Shown here one piece after another: positions 1 through 8,422 of a stretch of DNA of 64,000 nt. Made by a program: the position numbers and the translations under genes. Origin of the DNA: Rhizorhapis sp. SPR117 (GTDB taxonomy: Bacteria; Pseudomonadota; Alphaproteobacteria; Sphingomonadales; Sphingomonadaceae); assembly GCF_021742065.1 (NCBI RefSeq), contig NZ_JAKKIE010000002.1, positions 1-64,000 of the forward strand, in the 5' to 3' direction. Position 1 is the stretch's first letter. Every line of letters begins with the position of its first letter. The notes beneath the pieces are model-generated. The model did no database searches. It saw nothing but the letters and a program-made list of their open reading frames with translations, and had not been told where the DNA came from.

Positions 1-73
1 ATCGGTCCGCTCCTTTCCTTCTTAAGCACCAACATCATAACCGATGCCGGGGAAAAGGGGCGGGCCATCCCAT

Positions 74-97
74 AAAGGCGGCCAAATGACCGCCTTT
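74..97 (-). terminator. Terminator-like hairpin after the TPR gene
   Basis: An 8-bp perfect inverted repeat (AAAGGCGG / CCGCCTTT) with an 8-base loop lies 25 bases past the stop of the minus-strand TPR gene. Read on the minus strand, the stem ends in TTT, so it fits a weak intrinsic terminator. Confidence 0.6.
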
Positions 98-121
98 CCA
101 AAAGTCATTGCGATTACACTG

Positions 122-511
122 TTAACGCGCGGCGTAAGCGCCCCGCAACTCGATAAGCGCCAGACGCGCCGCATCCCGAGACGACATCACCCGGCCATCT
201 GTCAGCAACACATCGAAGGATTTATCGCTTTTCATCGCGGCCTGATAGGCTTGGGCAGCCTCGGTATAGCGACCCGTCCGGGCATAGACCTGACCCAGAT
301 TGATAAGCCGTGCCGGATCATCCGCCTTAATACCCTTAAGGATATTAAGCTGCGTTTCAGCCTTTGCCAGATCCCCATTCTGGATCGCAGCAAGGCCAAG
401 CGCACCATCCGGATAGCCGATTTCACTGGTATGGGGTTGCGCCCCAAGAGCGGTGGACAGACCATCAATTGCCAGCAGGAAAGCCGCACCGACTATTTTG
501 CCCTGGATCAT
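122..511 (-). CDS. Small exported TPR-repeat protein
   Basis: A 129-residue protein. It opens with a hydrophobic signal-like segment (about residues 1-22) ending near LSTALG. About residues 40-105 read as two tetratricopeptide-type helix pairs (for example LINLGQVYARTGRYTEAAQAY), so it probably acts as an exported protein-protein adaptor. The reading frame stays open upstream to a TTG at 604, but the ATG at 511 has GGAGAG at a good distance and makes a clean signal peptide, so I chose it. It stands alone, with a terminator-like hairpin downstream. The partner is unknown; TPR and export are inferred from sequence pattern only. Confidence 0.7.
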   Translation of the reverse strand: MIQGKIVGAAFLLAIDGLSTALGAQPHTSEIGYPDGALGLAAIQNGDLAKAETQLNILKGIKADDPARLINLGQVYARTGRYTEAAQAYQAAMKSDKSFDVLLTDGRVMSSRDAARLALIELRGAYAAR

Positions 512-843
512 AGCTATCTCTCCAACAAAACCTTTTAATTGTAGAGAGGAGTATTTCACTTTTATGACATATTGACAATATTCTTTTTCCCACAACAGAA
601 CCAAGATATTATCACATGAATTCAGTCAGTTACATAATAACCCACATCAATACGGAGATGCTTGGCAAGCTGTTCCATGACAGTCTTGTCATATTCATGG
701 CTCCCACGCGCGCGACTCACGCCTGTCACACCTTCTGCGGGGTGAAAAACCGGCCGGATTCTTGCGCGGCCTTGTAAGCTACAGCATTGCAGCTTTTGCC
801 ATGCGTCAGGGCGACATACATGGCGTCCCGGTATCGCCTATGA
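512..843. other. Gene-poor stretch with a possible broken coding remnant
   Basis: No intact gene is visible. Reading on the minus strand, a 31-codon frame starting with ATG near 813 (MYVALTHGKS...) ends in TGA near 720. A neighbouring frame then continues with protein-like codons (SRARGSHEYDKTVMEQ...) to a stop near 636. This could be a short gene with one frameshift. The part next to the TPR gene (about 540-640) is AT-rich and probably holds that gene's promoter. Confidence 0.4.
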
Positions 844-1995
844 CTACTGCTTTTTCACAATGCAGTCTGCTTTGGCCGATCGTACTGTCTCACACACTTT
901 CAACGCATCAGCCTGCTTTACAAACGGTCCCGCCTGCAACCGGGTCAGGGCATTTTGTTTCACCAGATAGGGCTGATAGGCATCAAGGCCCGTCACACGG
1001 GTGAGAAGATTGGTCCAGAGCGTGCGCGCCTTGGCCTCTTCGCTGAACGCGCCAAGCTGGATGCGCCAGTCTCCAGATCGCGGAGACGCCATGGCGGCGA
1101 CTTTCGGTTCAGCCGCCACCACCGGCGGCGTTGATGGCGACGATACGACAGGCGCGACGGGGGCAGGCTTGGCAGGTTCAGCTTTTTCAGGCGCAGCCTT
1201 TTCTGACTTGGGTTTTGCCGGGGCTGGCGGCGCAGGCACTGGCTCAGCCATGGCCTGCTGGACAGGCGCGGGGCTGGCAACGGTTGAGGGCGGAAGTTCT
1301 GTCGGCTTGATAGGCGTGGGCTTGCCTGAACCGGTCGGGGACGCGGGGGGAGTCGCGGGAACAGGCGGCATCTGCGTTGCAGCCAGCATATTGCTGCGCT
1401 CCTTTGCTTCCAGTTCGGCCGCAAGCCGGGTTCCGGCCTGTCGCTGATCCAACGGGATGTACTGATCCATCAGTGCCAGACTGTTGGTCGCTTGCGGCAA
1501 GCCAGAGGCAACCGCACGGGTCATCATTGCATAGGCGCGAGGCCAATCCTTTGCGACATTCTCACCATTAAAAAGCGCCGTGCCCAAAATATATTGCGCG
1601 CGCGGCTCGCCTCGTGCAGACGATTTTTCGATATAAGGCATGGCCTCGGCCCGTTTTTCGGCGCGAAACAGCAGCAAGCCGTAATTATCTTCTGCCCGGA
1701 TATGCCCCTGCACGGCCGCCTTGCGAAACCATTCGGTCGCAACGGGCATATCCATCGGCACGCCCCAGCCCAGCTTGTATGCCTGACCCAGATTGAATTG
1801 GGCATCGGCATCGCCCGCTGTCGCAGCCGGACGCCATAGCTTGATCGCAGCGGGATAATCGCCCCGTTCCCAAGCCTCCACGCCCGCTTTCACGTCGCCA
1901 GGATTAATGGCCGCCGCTTTTACCGGCGCAGCTGTTGCGACTGGCGTTGCAGCTGCAAGCCAGACCATGCCAACCGCCAAAAAAACCTGCTTCAT
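844..1995 (-). CDS. Sel1/TPR-repeat protein with C-terminal SPOR domain
   Basis: A 383-residue exported protein. A signal peptide (about residues 1-22) is followed by Sel1-like repeats at about 35-180 (AQFNLGQAYKLGWGVPMD, AQYILGTALFNGENVAKDW). Next comes a long Pro/Ala/Lys-rich linker (about 205-305). A SPOR domain fills the last 75 residues, opening with DWRIQLGAF. SPOR domains bind denuded peptidoglycan glycan at division septa, so a role in envelope or septum maintenance is inferred. The ATG at 1995 is preferred over 2001 because GGGAGG sits 8 bases before it but only 2 before the other. It is divergent from the ParA-like gene at 2193, whose downstream partner also carries a SPOR domain. 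Confidence 0.85.
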   Translation of the reverse strand: MKQVFLAVGMVWLAAATPVATAAPVKAAAINPGDVKAGVEAWERGDYPAAIKLWRPAATAGDADAQFNLGQAYKLGWGVPMDMPVATEWFRKAAVQGHIRAEDNYGLLLFRAEKRAEAMPYIEKSSARGEPRAQYILGTALFNGENVAKDWPRAYAMMTRAVASGLPQATNSLALMDQYIPLDQRQAGTRLAAELEAKERSNMLAATQMPPVPATPPASPTGSGKPTPIKPTELPPSTVASPAPVQQAMAEPVPAPPAPAKPKSEKAAPEKAEPAKPAPVAPVVSSPSTPPVVAAEPKVAAMASPRSGDWRIQLGAFSEEAKARTLWTNLLTRVTGLDAYQPYLVKQNALTRLQAGPFVKQADALKVCETVRSAKADCIVKKQ

Positions 1996-2192
1996 GTCCA
2001 TGGCCTCCCACCCAAAGCCGAACTCCGTTGCCCTCTTATATCCAAAGTCGAGGTTAATACCATATTAGCCTCGATCGAATTCCCGATGCTCAAGGCAATA
2101 TTCCGACATCGAAAGCCTGTATCACGTTAACCGGATGTTAGCGGCCTGCATGGCAAACATCCCCTGAAACTCCGCAATCTGAGGGGAAATTT

Positions 2193-2912
2193 GTGCGCGT
2201 CCTAGCATTGGCATCGCAAAAAGGCGGGTCCGGCAAGACCACTTTGTCCGGGCACCTGGCCGTTCAGGCTCAATATGCGGGCGCTGGCCCCGTAGTATTG
2301 ATCGACATCGATCCGCAAGGGTCGCTGGCCGATTGGTGGAATGAACGGGAGGCGGAATATCCGGCCTTTGCCCAGACCACGGTGGCCCGCCTTGCCTCCG
2401 ATCTTGAAATATTGCGGCAGCAGGGGTTCAAGCTGGCGGTCATCGACACGCCGCCCGCCATCACCATGGCGATCCAGAGCGTCATTTCCGTGGCCGAGTT
2501 GATCGTTGTGCCCACGCGCCCGAGTCCGCACGATCTGCGTGCCGTAGGCGCCACCGTCGATTTGTGCGAACGGGCCGGAAAGCCGCTCATTTTTGTCGTC
2601 AATGGTGCGACCCCCAAGGCAAAGATCACATCGGAAGCCGCTGTCGCCCTGTCACAGCACGGCACGGTCGCTCCGGTCACACTGCATCATCGCACGGACT
2701 ATGCGGCATCGATGATCGATGGCCGCACCGTGATGGAAGTCGATGCCAAAAGCCGCTCCGCGCAGGAGGTCGTCGCGCTCTGGAGCTATATCTCCGACCG
2801 CCTCGAAAAGAATTTCCGCCGAACTGTCTTCGCTGCTCCTCAGCTTGCCAACGGACATTTGACGGCGCCGCGCCCCATGGGCGGCTTCGGTCGCCGGGTC
2901 ATTGGCCAGTAA
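2193..2912 (+). CDS. ParA/MinD-family ATPase, orphan type
   Basis: A 239-residue P-loop ATPase of the ParA/MinD family. It shows the deviant Walker A KGGSGKTT (residues 10-17, signature lysine K10), the DIDPQG switch I segment (38-43) and VIDTPP (83-88). The GTG start has GAGGGGAAA just before it. No parB, and no centromere-like repeat cluster, is visible nearby. The next gene overlaps the end of this one in an alternative start but probably begins 16 bases after the stop. An orphan ParA next to SPOR proteins suggests positioning of an envelope or division component rather than chromosome partition. That role is inference; the ATPase assignment is firm. Confidence 0.88.
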   Translation: MRVLALASQKGGSGKTTLSGHLAVQAQYAGAGPVVLIDIDPQGSLADWWNEREAEYPAFAQTTVARLASDLEILRQQGFKLAVIDTPPAITMAIQSVISVAELIVVPTRPSPHDLRAVGATVDLCERAGKPLIFVVNGATPKAKITSEAAVALSQHGTVAPVTLHHRTDYAASMIDGRTVMEVDAKSRSAQEVVALWSYISDRLEKNFRRTVFAAPQLANGHLTAPRPMGGFGRRVIGQ

Positions 2913-2928
2913 GGCGGGGAGCGGGATC

Positions 2929-3588
2929 ATGGTTGAACCAAGAACATTTGCGTCACTCACCTCCGGTCTGCTGGCGCGCAAAGGCAATGCGACACCGGCC
3001 ATGCGTCGGCAAAGCATTGGCGGCATGGGCAATATTGCTCTGGGCCATGAAGATCTGGGCTGGAACGACATGGGCGAGGAAGCAAGCCACGCATCGGCCT
3101 ATCAGCCATTTGCGGGGCTGTCACCCATGCCCGGCACACAGGTTACGCCTCCGGCGCCTCCTCCCGTCGCGCTCGTCCCTGTCGAAACCGCGACTGAAGA
3201 GGACAGCGACGAACAGATCGATACAGCTCCCGCTCCTGCGATTCCTGCGGTTGTCGAGCAACGCAAATTGCTGGCCGAAAAGGTGACGAACGGCGAAATC
3301 GAAGACGAAACGCCCGCACCTGCTCCCAGAAAGGTCCACAACGTCAAGTCTATAGCAGGGTCGGCAGCCCTCAAGCAGCGGAAAGCGAAAGCGGCATTCA
3401 CGCTGCGGCTGGATCCTGAACGGCATCTGAAACTGCGCCTTGCCTGCGCGATTACCAACCGTTCAGCGCAACAGCTTGTGATTGAGGCACTCGACGACCT
3501 CATGACGCAATTACCACAGCTGGATCAATTGGCAGATCAGGTGCCAGGCGCACGCGCCGCCAAAATCGCCGGGGGAATGAAGCCATGA
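2929..3588 (+). CDS. Partner of ParA-like ATPase with RHH-like C-terminus
   Basis: A 219-residue protein not assigned to a named family. The middle (about 55-145) is Pro/Ala/Glu-rich and probably disordered. The last 70 residues (AAFTLRLDPERHLKLRLACA...SAQQLVIEALDDLM) look like a ribbon-helix-helix or MobC-like fold: a short strand with alternating residues, then two helices. The ATG at 2929 follows GGGGAG. It lies between the ParA-like ATPase and a SPOR lipoprotein, and its stop overlaps the next start (ATGA). It may be the adaptor or DNA-binding partner of the ATPase. The fold is a pattern judgement, not a domain search result. Confidence 0.7.
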   Translation: MVEPRTFASLTSGLLARKGNATPAMRRQSIGGMGNIALGHEDLGWNDMGEEASHASAYQPFAGLSPMPGTQVTPPAPPPVALVPVETATEEDSDEQIDTAPAPAIPAVVEQRKLLAEKVTNGEIEDETPAPAPRKVHNVKSIAGSAALKQRKAKAAFTLRLDPERHLKLRLACAITNRSAQQLVIEALDDLMTQLPQLDQLADQVPGARAAKIAGGMKP

Positions 3589-4865
3589 AACATACAGTCT
3601 TTTTCAAACTCGCGGTCTCCTCGCTCATTCTTGGCGGGACAATGGCCGGGTGCACAAGCACCGGTTATGGCACGCGCGCAGGTGTGGCCTCTGGTCAGGC
3701 TCCTGCGGAAAAATATGCAGCAACGGCAGAAAAGGCGCTGTCGCAGGACAAGAACAGCGAAGCGATGACTGCGGCGGAAGCTGCCGTTGCGGCAAGCCCG
3801 AACAATGGCGACTATCGCTCTTTGCTTGGCCAGGCCTATTTGGCGGATGGTCGTTTCGCGTCCGCGGAAACCAGCTTTGAAGATGCCATGACGCTGGGCC
3901 ATGTCGATGCGCGCACGGTCATCGGACTGGCCATGGTGAAGATCGCCATCGGCAAGAGCGATGATGCACGCACTTTGCTTGGCGCGCATATGGATGTCGT
4001 TCCGGCTGCCGACTATGGCCTTGCCATCGCGCTTGCCGGCGACACGAATGAAGGACTTCGAGTCCTTTCCGCCGAAGTGCGTCAGCCCGATGCCAATGCG
4101 AAGGTTCGGCAAAATCTGGCCTATACGCTTGCGCTGGCGGGGCGTTGGCGCGAATCGAAATTGATGGCGAGCCAGGACCTTGCCCCTGCCGATGCTGGAA
4201 AGCGGGTCGGGGAATGGGCGATGCTGGCGCGTCCAGGAGCGCAAACACAACAAGTTGCGCGTTTGATGGGCGTCACGCCGCAGGCCGACCCCGGTCTGCC
4301 TGTCCGCCTTGCACTTCGGGACGACAGCGCGGCACCAATTGCACTGGCTGCTGCAGAAGCACCCATTGCCATGCCGTCCGAACCCGCTGAACTCCCCAGT
4401 TTTGTTGAGGCCTCACCGATGGCCGAAACGCAGACCGCTATGGATGACGCCTATGCAGCTTCCGTAGCGGCCCCCTTGCTTCGGGCAGACCCAGCCCCGA
4501 TACGGTCGATGGTTCCACTGAAATCCGCCTTTACTTCGGCCCCTGCCCCGGTTCCTGTGGCCAGTGCATCGCAATATGTGGTGCAACTTGGCGCGTTCAG
4601 TAATCCCGAAGGCGTCAATCAGGCATGGCGGAAGCTCAGCAGCCACAATCAGAACATCAAGGGTTTCTCGACACTGAGCAACACGGCCAAGGTCAAGGGC
4701 AAGATCTATCACCGCCTTGCTCTGTCGGGCTTCGAAAGCCGCAACGCTGCGGTACAGGCATGTGCCCGTCTTCGGTCAAAGGGTTCATCCTGTTTCGTGC
4801 GCAGCATCGCAGGCGAAACGGCAAGCTGGGTCACACGCGGAACAAAGCAATTCGCGGCGCTCTGA
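3585..4865 (+). CDS. TPR lipoprotein with C-terminal SPOR domain
   Basis: A 426-residue predicted lipoprotein. The signal peptide ends in a lipobox, TMAGC, with the modified cysteine at residue 23. Tetratricopeptide-like helices fill about 40-210 (GDYRSLLGQAYLADGRFASAETSFEDA). A low-complexity linker follows, then a SPOR domain starting at SQYVVQLGAF (about residue 328). It resembles the SPOR/TPR proteins known from alphaproteobacterial division and envelope clusters. Translation is coupled to the preceding gene through ATGA. With the SPOR protein at 844-1995 it gives two septal-peptidoglycan binders around one ParA-type ATPase. A hairpin shared with the convergent pyrC-like gene lies downstream. 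Confidence 0.85.
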   Translation: MKHTVFFKLAVSSLILGGTMAGCTSTGYGTRAGVASGQAPAEKYAATAEKALSQDKNSEAMTAAEAAVAASPNNGDYRSLLGQAYLADGRFASAETSFEDAMTLGHVDARTVIGLAMVKIAIGKSDDARTLLGAHMDVVPAADYGLAIALAGDTNEGLRVLSAEVRQPDANAKVRQNLAYTLALAGRWRESKLMASQDLAPADAGKRVGEWAMLARPGAQTQQVARLMGVTPQADPGLPVRLALRDDSAAPIALAAAEAPIAMPSEPAELPSFVEASPMAETQTAMDDAYAASVAAPLLRADPAPIRSMVPLKSAFTSAPAPVPVASASQYVVQLGAFSNPEGVNQAWRKLSSHNQNIKGFSTLSNTAKVKGKIYHRLALSGFESRNAAVQACARLRSKGSSCFVRSIAGETASWVTRGTKQFAAL

Positions 4866-4898
4866 TTTTTTACGCACAAAAGCAATGAATGACATGGT

Positions 4899-4926
4899 GG
4901 GCGGTCAGTTGAGAAACTGGCCGCCC
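4899..4926. terminator. Hairpin between convergent genes
   Basis: A near-perfect inverted repeat (GGGCGGTCAGTT / AACTGGCCGCCC, one G-T pair) covers the stop codon of the pyrC-like gene, between two convergent genes. There is no long T-run, so it could be a weak bidirectional terminator. Confidence 0.4.
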
Positions 4927-6140
4927 TTCATGATTTTGCGTACCCGGCCCTGAACCGGCATCCGGTCGAAGGGCGTGTTACCGGCCGCCGCCGCCATTTT
5001 GTTGGAATCGACCTGCCAGGGTGTATCCGGGTCAACGAAAATGATGTCGGCCGCCGCGCCTTTGGCAAAGCTGCCCGCGTCAATGCCCAATATGCCCGCC
5101 GGGTTGGCTGTCAGCAGGGCAAAGAGGCGGTTCATCCCTATCACTTCATCGCGGACAAGGTTGAGCGATAATGCCAACAGCGTTTCGGCGCCCGCCATGC
5201 CCGGCGCCGCGTCGGCGAACGGCAGGCGTTTGTCTTCGGGACCGCGCGGATCATGGCTTGATGAGATCACGTCGATGGTGCCGTCGGCGACAGCGGCAAG
5301 CGCTGCCTTGCGGTCATCCTCGCTTCGAAGCGGCGGCGAAAGGCGCGCAAAGGTACGGAAATCCGACATCGCATTGTCCGACAGGAACAGATAGGCCGGA
5401 CTGATGCCGCACGTGACGGCCAGCCCTTCCGCCTTTGCCCGGCGAACAAGGTCGAACCCTGCCAGCGTCGTTACATTGCGGAAGTGAATGGCTGCGTTCG
5501 CTTCACGTGCCAACATGATGTCACGGACGATCGCAATCGCTTCGGCACAGGCAGGCGCGCTCGGCAGGCCTAGCCGGGTCGCGGTTTCCCCTGTTGTCGC
5601 TACCGCAGGGTCGGCAAGGCCGCCATCTTCGGCATGGACTATGACCTTCAGCCCCAATGATGCCGCATAGGTCAGCACGCGCAGCATGACGCCGGAATCG
5701 GCAATCCAGCGACGCCCGGTGGCAACCGCTTTGGCCCCAGCCGCCTGCATCATCGCCATTTCCGCCAGTTCCTTACCAGCAAGCCCGCGTGTGGCAGCAG
5801 CAAGGGGATGGACCCAGAAATCCGGCTTTCCCGCGCGCGCGGCATGTTGGACAAGCCCCGGATCGTCCAGCGGCGGCGACTGGTCGGGCATCAGCGCAGC
5901 ACGGGTAATGCCGCCGAAATGAAAGGCGGGCTTGTCAGTCTTGAATACGCCAAGGTCGATAAGGCCGGGCGCGACGAGCATTCCCTTGGCATCGATCACC
6001 TCCGCGTCTGGTGGAACATTGACCTTTCCGGCGGCGAGAATGGAATCGCCCTGAAGCAGAAGCACGCCGGGTTCGACAGCCGATCCAGCAGGATCAACCA
6101 ATCGACCGTTTATGATAGCGGTCAGGATATTCAAGCCCAT
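4905..6140 (-). CDS. pyrC: Dihydroorotase-like protein lacking metal ligands (PyrC-like, non-catalytic)
   Basis: A 411-residue member of the class I dihydroorotase family, next to pyrB. The overall fold motifs are present (APGLIDL at 58-63, KVIVHAEDG at 165-173). The metal-binding D-x-H-x-H, however, reads DLGVF (62-66). The usual HxxHVST reads IHFRNVTT (218-225), TPHHL reads SPAYL, and TDHAPH reads SSSHDPRG (293-300). Only H169 of the usual ligands remains. In Pseudomonas and some other bacteria such inactive pyrC-like proteins are structural partners needed by aspartate carbamoyltransferase. The same role is likely here, with the active enzyme elsewhere. The start lies in a triplicated 35-36 base unit; only the ATG at 6140 opens the full frame. 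Confidence 0.85.
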   Translation of the reverse strand: MGLNILTAIINGRLVDPAGSAVEPGVLLLQGDSILAAGKVNVPPDAEVIDAKGMLVAPGLIDLGVFKTDKPAFHFGGITRAALMPDQSPPLDDPGLVQHAARAGKPDFWVHPLAAATRGLAGKELAEMAMMQAAGAKAVATGRRWIADSGVMLRVLTYAASLGLKVIVHAEDGGLADPAVATTGETATRLGLPSAPACAEAIAIVRDIMLAREANAAIHFRNVTTLAGFDLVRRAKAEGLAVTCGISPAYLFLSDNAMSDFRTFARLSPPLRSEDDRKAALAAVADGTIDVISSSHDPRGPEDKRLPFADAAPGMAGAETLLALSLNLVRDEVIGMNRLFALLTANPAGILGIDAGSFAKGAAADIIFVDPDTPWQVDSNKMAAAAGNTPFDRMPVQGRVRKIMKGGQFLN

Positions 6141-6216
6141 CCTGCTTCCTTTTCGGTCAGAATGTTCAAGCCCATCCTGCGGCTTTTCGTGGTCAGGATG
6201 TTCAAGCCCATCCTTC
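6124..6216 (-). repeat. Triplicated pyrB/pyrC junction with three start sites
   Basis: Three tandem copies of AGGATGGGCTTGAAYATYCTG lie at the pyrB-pyrC junction. Each carries an ATG (6211, 6175, 6140) preceded by AGG. The spacing is 36 and 35 bases. The first copy overlaps the pyrB stop (TGA at 6204-6202 inside ATGGGCTTGA). From 6211 a 26-codon frame runs through the second ATG and stops in the third copy. Only 6140 leads into the pyrC-like gene. Confidence 0.85.
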
Positions 6217-7197
6217 CACCCCCCGCGCCTGCCGCGTCAGCACGTCAAGGCAGGCCATGCGTACCGCCACGCCCATTTCGACCTGCTCGGTAATGGCGGA
6301 GCGGTCGGGATCGTCGGCAACGCTGCTTGCGATTTCGACGCCCCGGTTCATCGGGCCGGGATGCATGACCAGCGCATCAGGTTTTGCGCGGGCCAGCCTT
6401 TCGGGCGTCAGACCATAGAGCATATGATATTCACGCGGAGATGGAATGAAGCCTCCGTCCATCCGCTCGCTCTGCAGGCGCAGCATCATGACGACGTCGA
6501 CGTCCTCCAGCCCTTCATCAAAATCCGTAAAGGGCATGGCGCTCATCCGCTCAATCGCGGCGGGCATCAGGGTCGGCGGCGCGATAACACGCACTTGCGC
6601 CCCCAGCGTCGACAAACAGATGATGTTGGAACGCGCCACCCGGCTGTGCAAAACATCGCCGCATATTGCGACCTTCAACCCTTCGACATGGCCCTTTCGA
6701 CGACGGATGGTAAGTGCATCGAGCAGCGCCTGTGTAGGATGTTCGTGACGCCCATCGCCTGCATTGAGGACCGGACAATCCACCTTGTCGGCGATCAACT
6801 GCACCGCGCCGGAGCTTTGATGGCGGATCACGATCACGTCGGTCCGCATGGCGTTCAGGGTCACGGCTGTATCGATCAGCGTTTCACCCTTTTTGACGCT
6901 CGATTGGGCAGCGTGCATGTTCACCACATCCGCGCCCAGCCGCTTGCCCGCGACCTCGAACGACAGCAAGGTTCGCGTGCTGTTTTCAAAAAAGGCATTC
7001 ATCTGCGTCAGGCCGGCCAGCCGGTCATCATGCTTGGCCGATTGCCGGTTGAGCGCCACCCATGTTTCTGCTTCGTCCAGCAGGAACCGGATTTCCCAGG
7101 GCTGAAGATTCTCCATGCCCAGCAAATGCCGGTGCGGGAAATTATCCCGGCCGGTCAGTCCGGTCCTGGTGGGTTTGGATGGCGATGATGGCTGCAT
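6202..7197 (-). CDS. pyrB: Aspartate carbamoyltransferase catalytic subunit
   Basis: A 331-residue enzyme that joins carbamoyl phosphate and aspartate to carbamoyl-aspartate, the committed step of pyrimidine synthesis. The carbamoyl-phosphate loop ENSTRT is at 71-76 and HPTQ at 153-156. The conserved [11 protein letters not shown] lies near residue 282. The length is normal for the longer ATCase type with an N-terminal extension of about 20 residues. No pyrI is present; the next gene is the inactive dihydroorotase-like partner, which supports a PyrB/PyrC-like complex. The stop lies inside the first copy of the triplicated junction. Confidence 0.95.
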   Translation of the reverse strand: MQPSSPSKPTRTGLTGRDNFPHRHLLGMENLQPWEIRFLLDEAETWVALNRQSAKHDDRLAGLTQMNAFFENSTRTLLSFEVAGKRLGADVVNMHAAQSSVKKGETLIDTAVTLNAMRTDVIVIRHQSSGAVQLIADKVDCPVLNAGDGRHEHPTQALLDALTIRRRKGHVEGLKVAICGDVLHSRVARSNIICLSTLGAQVRVIAPPTLMPAAIERMSAMPFTDFDEGLEDVDVVMMLRLQSERMDGGFIPSPREYHMLYGLTPERLARAKPDALVMHPGPMNRGVEIASSVADDPDRSAITEQVEMGVAVRMACLDVLTRQARGVEGWA

Positions 7198-7255
7198 GGC
7201 TGTTCGACTTATGCCAGCCGCGCGTCATTCTCAAGCGCGTAAATCATGTTGCGCC

Positions 7256-8422
7256 CTAAACGACGATCTGCGGAAGGATCGCGTCCAGCAGCAATGTGCC
7301 CGATGGCAACACCCGCAGACGCCCCCCATCCAACGCAATCAGGCCCATCGCCGAAAGCCGTTCGATTGCAGCATCGTCCACCAAGACATCACGCTTCACG
7401 CCCGAAATCCGCGCTATGCGCTCCAGATCGACACCTTCTTCCAGCCGCAGCCCCATCAACAGCGCCTCGGTCGCCTTGTCCTGCGGCGACAAGACGGCCT
7501 CCTGTTCCATACCGTGCCCATTGCGAGCTAATGCGGAAAGCCAGTTTTCCGGTTTCTTGCGGCGAAAAGTCGCCATGCCACCGCGTCGTCCGTGCGCTCC
7601 GGGTCCGATGCCGACATAGTCCTGATACCGCCAGTAAATCAGATTGTGACGGCTTTCTTCACCGAAGCGTGCATGATTGCTGGTTTCATAGGCTGGGATG
7701 CCTGCCGCCGCCGTCATTTCGCGGGTGATTTCGAACAGGTTGGCGGCATGGTCCGGGTCTGCGGGGACAAAGGCCCCCTTGCGCACCAACGTATCGAACC
7801 GCGTCCCCGGCTCGATAGTGAGCTGATACAGCGATAGATGCGACGTGCCAAAGGACAAGGCGCGTTCCAGTTCAGCCCCCCATTCCGCTTCGCCCTGCTG
7901 CGGCCGCGCATAGATAAGGTCGAAGCTCACCCGGTCGAAAACCCTTTGCGCGGTTTCCAGCGCCGCTAACCCCTCGGCCACATCATGCGCCCGGCCCAGA
8001 AAGCGTAACGCGTCATCCTCCAGCGCTTGCAGGCCCAGCGACACCCTGTTCACCCCGGCTGCCGCTATGTCTGCGAACCGCGCAGCCTCAACCGAGGACG
8101 GGTTGGCCTCCAATGTAATCTCTATATCATCGGCAAAGCCCCAATGGCGTTCGGCGGCATACAAAAGCGCCGCCACCGTTTCGGGCGGCATCAGCGATGG
8201 CGTGCCCCCACCGAAAAAAATCGACGACAGCGGCCGTCCTCCGGTCAACGCGGCCTCATGCGCCATGTCCTTGAGCAGGGCCGTCCGCCATTCTGCCTGA
8301 TCCACGCCCTCACGCACATGACTGTTGAAATCGCAATAGGGGCATTTCGACACGCAAAAGGGCCAATGGACATAAAGTGCCAATGGTTCTGTTAGGCTCG
8401 GGTTAACAATGGGGGCGTTCAT
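7256..8422 (-). CDS. hemW: Radical SAM heme chaperone HemW
   Basis: A 388-residue radical SAM protein of the HemN/HemW family. The iron-sulfur cluster motif is CVSKCPYC (C23, C27, C30), followed by GGGTPS (71-76) in the SAM-binding part. The C3xxC2xxC spacing and the lack of the N-terminal extension of true HemN fit HemW, a heme chaperone, rather than coproporphyrinogen dehydrogenase. The sequence alone does not fully separate the two. Its ATG abuts the ATG of the divergent CAP-domain gene (CATATG at 8420-8425). Confidence 0.9.
   Translation of the reverse strand: MNAPIVNPSLTEPLALYVHWPFCVSKCPYCDFNSHVREGVDQAEWRTALLKDMAHEAALTGGRPLSSIFFGGGTPSLMPPETVAALLYAAERHWGFADDIEITLEANPSSVEAARFADIAAAGVNRVSLGLQALEDDALRFLGRAHDVAEGLAALETAQRVFDRVSFDLIYARPQQGEAEWGAELERALSFGTSHLSLYQLTIEPGTRFDTLVRKGAFVPADPDHAANLFEITREMTAAAGIPAYETSNHARFGEESRHNLIYWRYQDYVGIGPGAHGRRGGMATFRRKKPENWLSALARNGHGMEQEAVLSPQDKATEALLMGLRLEEGVDLERIARISGVKRDVLVDDAAIERLSAMGLIALDGGRLRVLPSGTLLLDAILPQIVV

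Noticed and set aside
762..1004. 80-codon plus-strand open frame
   Set aside because: Mostly antisense to the SPOR domain of the real gene, with no ribosome site or family pattern.
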